Notes: generated by a model not told the origin, from the letters alone. 35,958 bases of DNA from an uncultured Collinsella sp. (GCA_958408685.1 CATYLC010000021.1:1-35958), one strand, 5' to 3'. Shown: positions 24,051-32,501, counted from the first letter of the stretch. Made by a program: numbers and translations.

Positions 24051-26232
24051 AGTTGTTCAGCATGCGGTCGAAGCTTCCCGAGTCGCCATCCCGATAGTCG
24101 GCGGTCATCAGGATCTCCTGCGGAATGCGCCCGCCCTCGCGCAGCACATTGCGGAACTGCACGCGCGTAACCATGGGCAGATCCTTGATCGTCGCCGCCA
24201 GATTCTGCGGCACGCCCTGGTTGGCAGCCGCGGGCTCACACTCGCCGCCGGCCTTCACGCGACGCCTATGCTCGGCGAGCATAGCGCGGTACATGCCGGC
24301 ATGCAGGCGAATCTCAACCACATTGGCATTGCGAGCCTGCTCGACGATGCGCGCGCCCTCGCGATCGATATCGCCCACGTAGTAGACGTAGTTAAAGCGA
24401 TAGCCAATCTCGGCCAGATAATCGTCCAGGGCATGCGAGACGCTCGCCTTGCATCCGCCGCCAAAAATTACGCCGCCTACCTTGATGCCAAAGAGCTTGG
24501 CGTGCTTGCGGCCACGCAGCAGCTTGACGATCTCGTCGTAGGTGTCCAGGTTCTCGACCATAATGAACGGCTTGTCGGCGCCCAGCGTAAAGAAGCCCGT
24601 AAAGTGCACGGGGCGATTGGGGGCGACCTTGATCGCCTGCATGCTGATGCCCTTTTCGGTCATACGCCTGATCAGGCGCTCACCGTGCTTGCCGTCAAAA
24701 GCCTTCTCGTCGTTAAAGATCTGGTAGGCACGCTGTCGGCGCGAGGCAACCGGCGTATCGGCACCTCGATTCTGCTCGATCCAAGCCTGGATGATTGCGA
24801 TTTCCTCGGCAATCTTGCGGTTGGACATCTCGTTATGCTGAGTGCGCTGCGGAGCCTTTTTGCCGTCCTTGCCCTCAACCTTAACAATTTGAGTCTGCTG
24901 CTCCTTGATCTTAGAGAGCGCCGTAGGCGTAGGGACAACTTTGAGCAGCTGCCTGCCTAAAACGCGGGCAAGGGCAAACGCCGATACCTCACCGTGGACG
25001 GCCGACTCGGGCTGCTGGGCAGCAGTACCTGCTGCGGAAGACTCCGGCTTCTTCTGAGACTTGCGCTTAGAATCGCCTTGGGAATTGCGCTCGCGCTTCG
25101 GCATAGACGCCTGTTTCTGCGGACGATCGGACTTGCCCTCCTTCGCCGGCTGGCGCTTAGGCCGCCCCGAAGAAACCTCGGCCTTCGCATCCTCGTCCTG
25201 CGGCGTGGTCTTCTCGGCTGCAGTCTCGGCATGGGAACTGCGGCCCCCACGATGGCGACGGCGGCGAGGCCTGCTCGACGCGCCCTGCTCCGTCCGCTCA
25301 TCAGTAGGCTGCTGGCCCTTGGCCTCGGCATCAACCTCAAGCTGAGGCTCAACAGGCTTCTGCTCGCGAGCCGCCGACTCAACGGCCTTCTCGTCCTTCT
25401 CGTCCTGAGTGGTCGAAGCCGGCTCGCTCTTCTCCTGACGCTTTACGGGATACGCGCGCCCCGCAAAACCACGTCCGGGACGACATGAACCCGGAGCCTT
25501 CTTGGCAGACTCCTCAACATCGTCTGCAACCTCAGAAGACTCTTCAACCTCACGCGCGGCATCCTGCTGTGCAGCCTTAAAGTGAGCACCGCGACGGCGC
25601 TTGGGCTCTTGGGCCTCCACGGGCTTTTGCTCCTTCGTGGGCTTCTGCGACTCGGCAGCAACCTCGGTCTCAACAGCCTCGGCATCCGTCTCACCCTTTT
25701 GAGCAACGGCGCGACGGAAGCGCTCCTGCTGGGCGCGGCGCTGCGCATCGCGCTTGCCACCCCCGCCAAAACCGCCGCGTCCTGCCTTGGCCGTAAAGGC
25801 ACGCACAACGTTCTCATCGAGCAACTCATCGGTATCGACATGCTCACACGGAGCAACTTCTTCCACAGCAGGCACGTCAGCGGAATCCTCGACGACAAAA
25901 TCCTCGACGGACTCGGCAGGCTGCCCCTGGGCATCGCGGATCTCGGCATTGATGGTATAGAACGCCGGGCGCCCGTTAATGCCGCTACCCTCGATCTTGG
26001 TAACGATCTTTGCCGCGATGAGTTCGTCGCGCATCGCCTTGGTGTCGCATTCCTTATCGACGGAGCGGAAAATCTGCGCCAGCGCACTCGACTTAATCTT
26101 GAGCGCCTTGCGGCAAAGCAGGTCGTAGGCAACCAGCTTTGCCCGCTCGGCAGAAAGCGACGTTTGTCCGCTCAGACGCTCAGCCAGAGCATCGACATTT
26201 TGTTGGTTATCGGAATATACCGTCTTGGCCAC
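24049..26232 (-). CDS. Large protein with winged-helix N-terminus and JetD-like (DUF2220/Toprim) C-terminus
   Basis: About 727 residues. Residues 10-105 look like a winged helix (LIAAKIVTKIEGSGINGRPAFY). Residues about 110-420 are a low-complexity Glu/Lys/Arg/Ala-rich spacer with many KKP, KRR and EEP-type runs, probably disordered and nucleic-acid binding. The C-terminal 300 residues contain FIMVENLDTYDEIVKLL (556-572), an FGGGCKAS strand and YYVGDIDREGARIV (GDID at 620-623). This is the VEN plus G-D-x-D pattern of DUF2220, the topoisomerase-VI-A-like Toprim nuclease half of Wadjet JetD. No JetA, B or C lies nearby. GTG 26232 is chosen because AAAGGGG lies just upstream. Family assignment is by motif only. 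Confidence 0.7.
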   Translation of the reverse strand: MAKTVYSDNQQNVDALAERLSGQTSLSAERAKLVAYDLLCRKALKIKSSALAQIFRSVDKECDTKAMRDELIAAKIVTKIEGSGINGRPAFYTINAEIRDAQGQPAESVEDFVVEDSADVPAVEEVAPCEHVDTDELLDENVVRAFTAKAGRGGFGGGGKRDAQRRAQQERFRRAVAQKGETDAEAVETEVAAESQKPTKEQKPVEAQEPKRRRGAHFKAAQQDAAREVEESSEVADDVEESAKKAPGSCRPGRGFAGRAYPVKRQEKSEPASTTQDEKDEKAVESAAREQKPVEPQLEVDAEAKGQQPTDERTEQGASSRPRRRRHRGGRSSHAETAAEKTTPQDEDAKAEVSSGRPKRQPAKEGKSDRPQKQASMPKRERNSQGDSKRKSQKKPESSAAGTAAQQPESAVHGEVSAFALARVLGRQLLKVVPTPTALSKIKEQQTQIVKVEGKDGKKAPQRTQHNEMSNRKIAEEIAIIQAWIEQNRGADTPVASRRQRAYQIFNDEKAFDGKHGERLIRRMTEKGISMQAIKVAPNRPVHFTGFFTLGADKPFIMVENLDTYDEIVKLLRGRKHAKLFGIKVGGVIFGGGCKASVSHALDDYLAEIGYRFNYVYYVGDIDREGARIVEQARNANVVEIRLHAGMYRAMLAEHRRRVKAGGECEPAAANQGVPQNLAATIKDLPMVTRVQFRNVLREGGRIPQEILMTADYRDGDSGSFDRMLNN

Positions 26233-26337
26233 GGGGCCCCTTTCATATGCACACATATACGTCTATATGGTACAACGCGCGCCCTTATCCACGCAAAACA
26301 TCTGCGAGAACACTCGAGCGTCACCCGCTTTTGCATG

Positions 26338-26376
26338 AAAAAAGACCGAGCCCGCGAAGTCGCGGACCCGGTCTTT
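26338..26376 (-). terminator. Terminator of cstA
   Basis: A 17-bp stem (26341-26357 with 26360-26376). Its two non-Watson-Crick positions become G-U on the minus strand, where it is followed by a U-rich tail. Confidence 0.88.
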
Positions 26377-26415
26377 CCGAGTCATATAGATGTGACGTTC
26401 AACTCGTCAGGTCGA

Positions 26416-28305
26416 CTAAGCCTTGGCGGCCTCGGCGTCGACAGGAGCCTCGGCAGCAGCAGCGCGGCCATACTCGGCCTTGCCCATCTCGGACCACTCG
26501 GGCTCCTCGTCGGGCATGGAGCCAGCCTCCTTGCCGAAGAACTCCTTGAGGCAGTTGACGGCGACGATGAGGCCCAGGACCATCAGCAGGACAGCGAAGA
26601 CAAGCTGCAGGCCCTTGGTGGCGGCGACGGAAACGGCGGCCGTGGTGGCGGTAGCCGGGATGGTACCGAAGAAACCGTAGGCCTGGACGGCGGTCATGCA
26701 GCCCATGGCGCTCTGGACCAGCGAGGTGAAGGTGCAGCAGAGCAGGAAGGCGACGGGCACGTAGAGCATCCAGCCCTTGCGGCCGGTGCACTTGCAGAAC
26801 ACGGCGAGGGTGATCATGGTCATGCCGCCGAGCAGCTGGTTGGAAGCGCCAAAGAGCGGCCAGATGTTGGCATAGCCACCAAAAGCGAGGGCGAGACCAG
26901 GAAGCAGGGTAACGACCGTGGCGAACCAGGGGTTGCCGAGGACCTTCATGTAGCCGGCCTTGGACTCGATGGCCAAGGCGTCGTTGGTCTGGGCAAAGAA
27001 CTCGGAGAACGAGGTGCGGGCGATGCGGGCGACGGCGTCGAGCGAGGTCAGGGCCAGAGCGGAGACGTTCATGGTCATGAAGACGGTAGCGAGCGTGCCG
27101 TCAACACCGAAGGCCTGCATACCGCGGGAGATGCCAGCGGCGAAGATCTGGAACGGGGTGGAAGCGACACCGGCGTTGAGGGCGCCGGTACCGGCGGTGT
27201 TCATATCGGAGAACATGATGCCGGCAACGATGATGGCAAGGATGCCGACGAAGGACTCGACGATCATTGCGCCGTAACCGACCTTGACGGCGTCCTGCTC
27301 CTTCTCGACCTGCTTGGAAGAGGTGCCGGAAGAAACGAGGCTGTGGAAACCGGAGAGAGCGCCGCAGGCAACGGAGACGAACAGGACCGGGAACATCATG
27401 CCGGAGGCAGTGGAGAAGCCGGTGAAGACCGGAGCGGTGATAGTGGCCTGACCGTTGACGCCCAGGACGACGATGCCGAGGACAGCGCAGACGATCATGA
27501 CGATCATCATGATGGAAGTGAGGTAGTCACGCGGGGTCTTGAGCATCTGGATGGGCATAGCGCCAGCGAAGACCAGGTAGACCATGACGACGGCGAACCA
27601 CTGGAACTTATCCAGGTAGACCGGGAACTGCATGCCGACGGCGAACATGAGAACCATGAGGACAACGCCAGTGACGAACTCGGCAGCGCCGGTGAGGTTG
27701 AACTTCTTCTGGGCCCAACCAAAGGCGATAGCGACGAAGGTGAACAGGATGGAAATGGTACCAGCGCAGCCGGCGGCATAGGACTTGGTGAAGTCGATGG
27801 CACCGGTAGCAGCACCAGAAGCGTCAACGGCCGGGGTGAACATGAACGTCTTACAGACCATGTCGGTGAAAGCGGCGATGACGATGATGCAGAACAGCCA
27901 GCAGAACAGCAGGAACAGGCGACGGCCGGTCTTGCCGATGTACTTCTCGATGAGCTGAGCGAGCGACTTGCCGTTGTTCTTCATCGAGGCGTACAGGGCG
28001 CCAAAGTCGTGGACGGCGCCAAAGAAGATGCCGCCGACGAGGACCCAGAGCACGACGGGCAGCCAGCCAAAGGCCATGGCGACGATCGTACCCGTGACAG
28101 GGCCAGCACCGCAGATCGAGCTGAACTGGTGCGAGAACGCGGTGAAGGCGGAGACGGGCGAGAAGCTGTTGCCGTCCTTCATGCGCTTGGCCGGCGTGAG
28201 GGCCTCTTTGTCAACGCCCCACTTGTTGGCCAGCCATCGGCCATAGCCCAGATAGCCGCAGGCGAGCACCGCCGCGGCCACAACCATGAGCAAAACTCCG
28301 TTCAT
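26416..28305 (-). CDS. cstA: Carbon starvation protein A (CstA), peptide/pyruvate transporter
   Basis: A 629-residue polytopic membrane protein. CstA signatures visible are GYLGYGRWLANKWG, FSHQFSSICGAGPVTGTIVAMAFGWLP, HDFGALYASMKNNGKSLAQLIEKYIG and LFGASNQLLGGMTM. There are about 16 hydrophobic segments. The family imports peptides or pyruvate when carbon is short. GAGGAGGAAATGCA precedes the ATG. The gene is monocistronic with a strong promoter at 28547-28575, a 235-nt leader with an internal terminator, and its own terminator downstream. Confidence 0.96.
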   Translation of the reverse strand: MNGVLLMVVAAAVLACGYLGYGRWLANKWGVDKEALTPAKRMKDGNSFSPVSAFTAFSHQFSSICGAGPVTGTIVAMAFGWLPVVLWVLVGGIFFGAVHDFGALYASMKNNGKSLAQLIEKYIGKTGRRLFLLFCWLFCIIVIAAFTDMVCKTFMFTPAVDASGAATGAIDFTKSYAAGCAGTISILFTFVAIAFGWAQKKFNLTGAAEFVTGVVLMVLMFAVGMQFPVYLDKFQWFAVVMVYLVFAGAMPIQMLKTPRDYLTSIMMIVMIVCAVLGIVVLGVNGQATITAPVFTGFSTASGMMFPVLFVSVACGALSGFHSLVSSGTSSKQVEKEQDAVKVGYGAMIVESFVGILAIIVAGIMFSDMNTAGTGALNAGVASTPFQIFAAGISRGMQAFGVDGTLATVFMTMNVSALALTSLDAVARIARTSFSEFFAQTNDALAIESKAGYMKVLGNPWFATVVTLLPGLALAFGGYANIWPLFGASNQLLGGMTMITLAVFCKCTGRKGWMLYVPVAFLLCCTFTSLVQSAMGCMTAVQAYGFFGTIPATATTAAVSVAATKGLQLVFAVLLMVLGLIVAVNCLKEFFGKEAGSMPDEEPEWSEMGKAEYGRAAAAEAPVDAEAAKA

Positions 28306-28340
28306 TGCATTTCCTCCTCTAAAAAGAACTTCCTAGACAT

Positions 28341-28378
28341 AAAAAATGAGGGTCGTCGGTTGCGCTCGACGGCCCTCA
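28341..28378 (-). terminator. Intrinsic terminator inside the cstA 5' leader (attenuator)
   Basis: A 12-bp stem, TGAGGGCCGTCG / CGACGACCCTCA on the minus strand (28347-28378), followed by six U (28341-28346). It lies 36 bp before the cstA start, downstream of the cstA promoter. Transcripts must therefore pass it to express the gene. Confidence 0.88.
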
Positions 28379-28390
28379 TCTTCATCAGCC

Positions 28391-28467
28391 GCCCGTTATC
28401 GTACGGGCTAGCTGTATGTGCTAACCCGCATCAGATAATTACCACGCTGATAATGTTTAGCTGATGC
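28391..28467 (-). promoter_or_regulatory. Mutually exclusive RNA stems in the cstA leader
   Basis: On the minus strand CATCAGC (28460-28466) can pair with CTGATGC (28428-28434) or with GCTGATG (28383-28389). GCTAGCCC (28405-28412) can pair with GGGTTAGC (28420-28427) but overlaps GCCCGT (28403-28408), which pairs with ACGGGC (28391-28396). Such alternatives are typical of attenuators or riboswitches. Confidence 0.5.
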
Positions 28468-28499
28468 GTGAACATGTCTAAGAAATCCTCTTCAATCAT
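28431..28499 (-). CDS. Possible 22-residue leader peptide of cstA
   Basis: An ORF MIEEDFLDMFTHQLNIISVVII begins at 28499. Its stop falls inside the leader stem at 28428-28434. The last eight residues contain four Ile and two Val. The SD is poor. A preceding GTG frame (MNTHGSFAS) right after GGGGGAT ends with an ATGA overlap and could provide coupling. This may be a translated attenuator peptide or chance; no homologues can be checked here. Confidence 0.35.
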   Translation of the reverse strand: MIEEDFLDMFTHQLNIISVVII

Positions 28500-28546
28500 G
28501 ATGCGAACGATCCGTGCGTGTTCACATCCCCCAGTGGTTGAAAAGG

Positions 28547-28575
28547 AGTATGAAACTTTAGTTACCTAAAGTCAA
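28547..28575 (-). promoter_or_regulatory. cstA promoter with palindrome in the spacer
   Basis: TTGACT (28570-28575) and CATACT (28547-28552) are 17 bp apart on the minus strand. CTTTAG-GTAA-CTAAAG, a perfect 6-bp inverted repeat, overlaps the -35 and spacer and is a likely operator. Confidence 0.7.
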
Positions 28576-28629
28576 CGCAAATTTGTAATGAATTTTCAAC
28601 TTTTTTTGGATTTCTCGGTATAAAACGCC

Positions 28630-28740
28630 ACTGACCTCGGACTTTACCCCACGACAGTTTTTGCATGAGAGATGCTCCCGCGGCTCTCAGGGGCTCCCAT
28701 CCCAAATGCGGAGCAAAGCTCCGCACACCATCTTTTTCTT
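28630..28740 (+). ncRNA. Possible small RNA on the plus strand upstream of cstA
   Basis: TTCAAC (28595-28600), an 18-bp spacer and TATAAA (28619-28624) are followed by a TGAGAG/CTCTCA hairpin (28666-28689). Then TGCGGAGC-AAA-GCTCCGCA (28707-28725) occurs, with TTTTT 8 nt later. It has promoter, structure and terminator in order but no coding frame that I would trust. It would be divergent from cstA. The late U-run lowers confidence. Confidence 0.35.
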
Positions 28741-28835
28741 TCAGCTAAAGCACGCCGGAAATTCGACGCTAGCTTGTTAACCTTGCTGGACATTGTCGAC
28801 GCCGAACCAACTCAGAAGCTATATCGATACAGAAA

Positions 28836-28970
28836 GGTCCCCGGACGGAGGGGCCGGATATAAGGTTTATCGCGAGTTCCGCACGCAAAGAAGGCCACTT
28901 AATGTGGCCTTCGTCTTGCGCAGGACTGTAGAGCAGGAAACCTTATATCCGGCCCCTCCGTCCGGGGACC
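28836..28970 (+). ncRNA. Long structured hairpin element, copy C
   Basis: The outer arms 28836-28868 and 28938-28970 pair perfectly over 33 bp and are unrelated in most of their sequence to the arms of copy A. The 69-nt centre repeats ATCGCGAGTTCCGCACG, a 9-bp hairpin with the same CACTTAATGTG apex, then GCAGGACTGT and GAGCAGG. The element ends 12 bp beyond the stop of the tsaB-rimI-tsaD gene, the same position relative to a minus-strand gene as copy A. Confidence 0.7.
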
Positions 28971-28982
28971 GCGCCGTACCAG

Positions 28983-31367
28983 CTACAGCGTCATGTTTGG
29001 ATCGGCGTCAACGTCGAACGGCGAGATTTCACCTCGGTCGAATTTACGGCGAGCGACCTCCGCGATCATGGCGGCGTTATCGGTGCAGGCAGACAAGGGC
29101 GGCACCGTCACGCGGATGCCCTGGCGTCCGAGCTTCTTGATCATCATCTCGCGCAGATGCGGGTTAGCCGAGACGCCGCCACCGATGCAGTATTCCTTGC
29201 ATCCGGTAGCGTGCAGTGCGTTTTTGGCCTTCTTGTACTGCACGTCAAAGACAGCTGCCTCAAACGAAGCCGCCAGATCGGGCAGGTGAATCGTGCGCCC
29301 GGCCTTGGTCTCTTGCTCGATGTAGAGCGTCACCGCCGTCTTGAGGCCCGAAAGCGAGAAACGATAGTCTCCCCTGCTGTTAAGCGCGCGGGGAAAATCG
29401 ATCGCGCGGGGATTGCCTGTCTCGGCCAACTTGGAGATGATGGGGCCACCGGGATAGCCCAGACCCAACGCCTTGGCCACCTTGTCGAAGGCCTCGCCCA
29501 CGGCGTCGTCGAGCGTCTCACCGAGCACCTCGTAGTCGCCCCACGCCTTCACGTGCACGAGCATGGTGTGCCCACCCGAGACAAGCGTGAAGATAAACGG
29601 CGGTTTGAGGTCGGGTTGCGCCAGCAGGTTGGCAAACAGGTGCCCCTCCAGATGGTTGACGCATACGAGCGGCTTACCGGCAGCGTAGGCAAAGCCTTTG
29701 GCAAAGGCAACGCCCACCACGAGGGCGCCCACCAGGCCCGGACCCTGTGTCACGCCCACGGCGGCAAGCTCGCTGGGGGCAATGGCTCCACCCTCAAGAC
29801 CAAGCGATGCTGCGGCATCCTCGAGCGCCGCATCCACGACACTCACAATCACCTCAACGTGTTTGCGCGAGGCGATCTCGGGCACCACGCCGCCAAAGCG
29901 GGCATGAAAATCAATCTGTGTCGACACCTGGTTGGCCAACATATTGCCATCCGCATCGATAATCGCCACGGCCGTCTCGTCGCAGGAACTCTCGATAGCG
30001 AGCACTAGGCGGCGGCGCTCAATTTCGGCACGCTCCCCCTCGGAGCGCCCAGGCGCAGGCAGCGGCCATACGCGCTGCTCTGCCGCCGTCGGCTCGGGCG
30101 AAGCATTGTCGACCGGAAGCACCAGGGGCAGCGGAGCCGTCATGACGATGGCGTCCTTGCCGGCACCATAGTAGCCGAGGCGCCGTCCTGCCTCGGTAAA
30201 GCCCAGAACGTTATAAAGCGCGATCGCTCCCTCGTTGCCGTCCTCGACCTCGAGCGAAGCCGTGGTGCAGCCGAGCATCTGGGCATCATAGCTCACGTGC
30301 GACAGCAGCTTGCGGGCAATGCCCTCACGGCGATGTGCCGGGTCGACGGCGACATCCAGAATCTGCACATCACCGTCCACGACCATACCGCCGGCAAGGC
30401 CCAGCAGCTTGCCGTTGTCGTGTGCCACCCACCAACTACGCGGCGCAGCGACGTCCTCGCCCAGTTCGGACAGGAACATGCCCGGCGTCCACGCCTCGTG
30501 TCCGGCACCTTCAAAGCAGGCAGCCTCCAGCGCGCTCGCGCCCTCGGCATCCGCCGCGCCCATGGGACGGAACTGCAGATGACGACCGGCAAGCTCATCG
30601 GCAACGCCCGTAATTTCGCTCTGCGCACTCTCGGCAAGACCAAGACGCTTGCGCTCGTTTTCCTCGGCATCCGAAAGGCGCGTGTAAATCGGCAGGACGC
30701 GGGCCGGATCGCCGTCACCCGCAGCGTGCGCGAGCAGCAACCCCTCGCCCGAAGGCCACCACAGGTCTCGCTCCACGCAGCGGGCGGTCTCGTCCTCACC
30801 CAGCAGCTTGCCATAGCGCACGAGACCGTCACCGGTCAGCTGAACCTGGTCCCAGTCCGCTGCTCGGCGCCACTCATCGAGCGCCACGGCGGCCTTGACC
30901 ACGTGTTCGCGCTCAAATTGACGCTCGGGACCCTCATCGACCAGCATATACAGCGCCGGATATACCTCACCGCGCATAGCATCGGCCAAGATGCCAAGCT
31001 TGCCGCGCACGCCAGCCTTCCACGCCGTCCAAGCGCAAGCGTCGAGCGTCGACACGCCCAGCAGCGGAACATTGGCACCGCGCGCGAGGCCCTTGGCAGT
31101 GGAGATGCCGATGCGCACACCCGTAAACGACCCCGGGCCGCGGCCGACCACGTAGCAACCAACATCGCTGCGATCCAGACCGGCTTGAGCCAGCACGCCA
31201 TCAACGGTATTCACGAGCTCAACGTTGGCGTGACGGCGACACATGTGGTCGCCACTCACGAGCTTCGTCTCGCCCGTCTGCCCATCAATCCGGCTTGCCG
31301 CGCAGGCAAGCATGTCGGTCGAAGTATCGAGCGCCACCACCAGCGCGTTGTCGTTATGCAAGCTCAT
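28983..31367 (-). CDS. tsaB-rimI-tsaD: TsaB-RimI-TsaD fusion (t6A tRNA modification and ribosomal-protein acetylation)
   Basis: A 794-residue triple fusion. Residues 1-245 are TsaB (ALDTSTDML; GRGPGSFTGVRIGIST). Residues 265-410 are a GNAT acetyltransferase of the RimI type (LDVAVDPAHRREGIARKLL; ALYNVLGFTEAGRRLGYY), which acetylates ribosomal protein S18. Residues 453-794 are TsaD (IESSCDETAVAI; HLEGHL with metal His572 and His576; GGGVSANPHLRE), transferring threonylcarbamoyl to A37 of ANN-decoding tRNAs. Start ATG 31367 has AAGG 9 bp upstream and overlaps tsaE by 14 bp. TsaC/Sua5 must be elsewhere. All domains keep their key motifs. Confidence 0.95.
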   Translation of the reverse strand: MSLHNDNALVVALDTSTDMLACAASRIDGQTGETKLVSGDHMCRRHANVELVNTVDGVLAQAGLDRSDVGCYVVGRGPGSFTGVRIGISTAKGLARGANVPLLGVSTLDACAWTAWKAGVRGKLGILADAMRGEVYPALYMLVDEGPERQFEREHVVKAAVALDEWRRAADWDQVQLTGDGLVRYGKLLGEDETARCVERDLWWPSGEGLLLAHAAGDGDPARVLPIYTRLSDAEENERKRLGLAESAQSEITGVADELAGRHLQFRPMGAADAEGASALEAACFEGAGHEAWTPGMFLSELGEDVAAPRSWWVAHDNGKLLGLAGGMVVDGDVQILDVAVDPAHRREGIARKLLSHVSYDAQMLGCTTASLEVEDGNEGAIALYNVLGFTEAGRRLGYYGAGKDAIVMTAPLPLVLPVDNASPEPTAAEQRVWPLPAPGRSEGERAEIERRRLVLAIESSCDETAVAIIDADGNMLANQVSTQIDFHARFGGVVPEIASRKHVEVIVSVVDAALEDAAASLGLEGGAIAPSELAAVGVTQGPGLVGALVVGVAFAKGFAYAAGKPLVCVNHLEGHLFANLLAQPDLKPPFIFTLVSGGHTMLVHVKAWGDYEVLGETLDDAVGEAFDKVAKALGLGYPGGPIISKLAETGNPRAIDFPRALNSRGDYRFSLSGLKTAVTLYIEQETKAGRTIHLPDLAASFEAAVFDVQYKKAKNALHATGCKEYCIGGGVSANPHLREMMIKKLGRQGIRVTVPPLSACTDNAAMIAEVARRKFDRGEISPFDVDADPNMTL

Positions 31368-31860
31368 CTTGTACAGCCTTATCAATCAAATGGGAAAGCT
31401 CCATTGCGCGGTCACCGTGCGCCTCGAGCGTTATCGTTCGCACATCGCTGTCGCCCTCATCACGCTTGAGCGTCACCGAAAGATACTCATCCGTCAGCTC
31501 GTCTTGGAATTGTTCGCCCCATTCCAGCAGGCAAGCACCCTCATAGCCCAGCACATCGAAAATGCCCGTATCCTCGAGCTCGTAGGCATGCTCCAGGCGG
31601 TATAGATCAAAGTGAAACAGCGGAATACGGCCTTGATCGTGAACGGCCATGAGCGCAAACGTAGGGCTCGTAACCATATGCCCATCGCCCAGCCCGCGCG
31701 AGACGCCCTTGGTAAAGTGAGTTTTGCCCACTCCCAGGCCACCGGTCAGGATGAGCACATCGCCGTCCTCAAGGCACGGTGCAATTAGCTCGCCAAAGTA
31801 CTCCGTATCGGCAGCGCAAGTCGTTTTGTAAGTACCTACCCCCAGGCGCTCCAGGGACAT
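31354..31860 (-). CDS. tsaE: tRNA threonylcarbamoyladenosine biosynthesis ATPase TsaE
   Basis: A 168-residue P-loop ATPase that drives turnover of the TsaB-TsaD complex. Walker A is LTGGLGVGKTHFTKGVSRGL. VTSPTFALM, then FHFDLYRLEHAYELEDTG and LLEWGEQFQDEL follow the TsaE family closely. AAGGAG precedes the ATG. The stop lies inside the start of the tsaB-rimI-tsaD gene, so translation is coupled. Confidence 0.95.
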   Translation of the reverse strand: MSLERLGVGTYKTTCAADTEYFGELIAPCLEDGDVLILTGGLGVGKTHFTKGVSRGLGDGHMVTSPTFALMAVHDQGRIPLFHFDLYRLEHAYELEDTGIFDVLGYEGACLLEWGEQFQDELTDEYLSVTLKRDEGDSDVRTITLEAHGDRAMELSHLIDKAVQDELA

Positions 31861-31872
31861 ATATGCTCCTTA

Positions 31873-32493
31873 TTATTCCGAGGCGTCCTCTGGTGCGGGA
31901 TGTCGCTCCAGATAATCGCCCAGCATCTTAAAGTCTTCCTCCAGCAGCTCCTGCCACGCCGGATTGCGTAGCGCTGCTGCCGGATGGAAAGTGGGCATTA
32001 CTACAAAATGCCCCATCTGGTGGAACCTGCCGCGCAGCTTAGTAATGCCAATCTCGGTCTTAAGCACAAAGTGCGTCGCGGGGTTGCCGAGCGTCACGAT
32101 AATATCGGGCCAGATGCTTCGAATCTGCTCACGCAAAAACGGCGAGCAAGCCAGCACTTCCTCGGGACGTGGATTGCGGTTTCCCGGCGGGCGGCACTTA
32201 AGCACGTTGGCAATGTAGACGTCTTCGCGTTTGAGCCCCGCCAGCGACAAAATGCCGTTGAGGTCCTCGCCTGCCGCCCCCACAAAGGGCTCGCCCTGCA
32301 AATCCTCATTGCGGCCCGGCGCCTCGCCAATAAACATCACACGAGCGCGGGGGTTTCCCACGCCAAACACGATATTGTGACGCGACTGGTAGAGCTGGCA
32401 GAGATGACAATCGCCCAGAACGGCCTCAATTTCCTCGAGTGCGACCTCACGTGGTGCCTGATGGGTATGGCCGGGGATGTGCATGACGCCCAT
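31873..32493 (-). CDS. Uracil-DNA glycosylase, type 4 (Fe-S)
   Basis: A 206-residue base-excision enzyme of UDG family 4/5. Cysteines for a 4Fe-4S cluster are in CHLCQLYQ near the N-terminus and in NVLKCRPPGNRNPRPEEVLAC. The active site is FIGEAPGRNEDLQGEPFVG, with HPAAAL near the C-terminus. AGGAG lies in the 3' end of the alanine racemase gene, 8 bp before this start. It belongs to the same operon. Confidence 0.95.
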   Translation of the reverse strand: MGVMHIPGHTHQAPREVALEEIEAVLGDCHLCQLYQSRHNIVFGVGNPRARVMFIGEAPGRNEDLQGEPFVGAAGEDLNGILSLAGLKREDVYIANVLKCRPPGNRNPRPEEVLACSPFLREQIRSIWPDIIVTLGNPATHFVLKTEIGITKLRGRFHQMGHFVVMPTFHPAAALRNPAWQELLEEDFKMLGDYLERHPAPEDASE

Positions 32494-32501
32494 GGCGACT
32501 C

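Noticed and set aside
24049..26232. A complete Wadjet defence system
   Set aside because: No JetA, JetB or JetC (SMC-like) gene is present on either side; only a JetD-like domain is seen.
25582..28464. A 960-codon open frame on the plus strand across the JetD-like gene and cstA
   Set aside because: It is antisense to two well-supported genes, has Gly/Asp/His/Glu-biased low-complexity composition and no SD. It is a codon-bias shadow.
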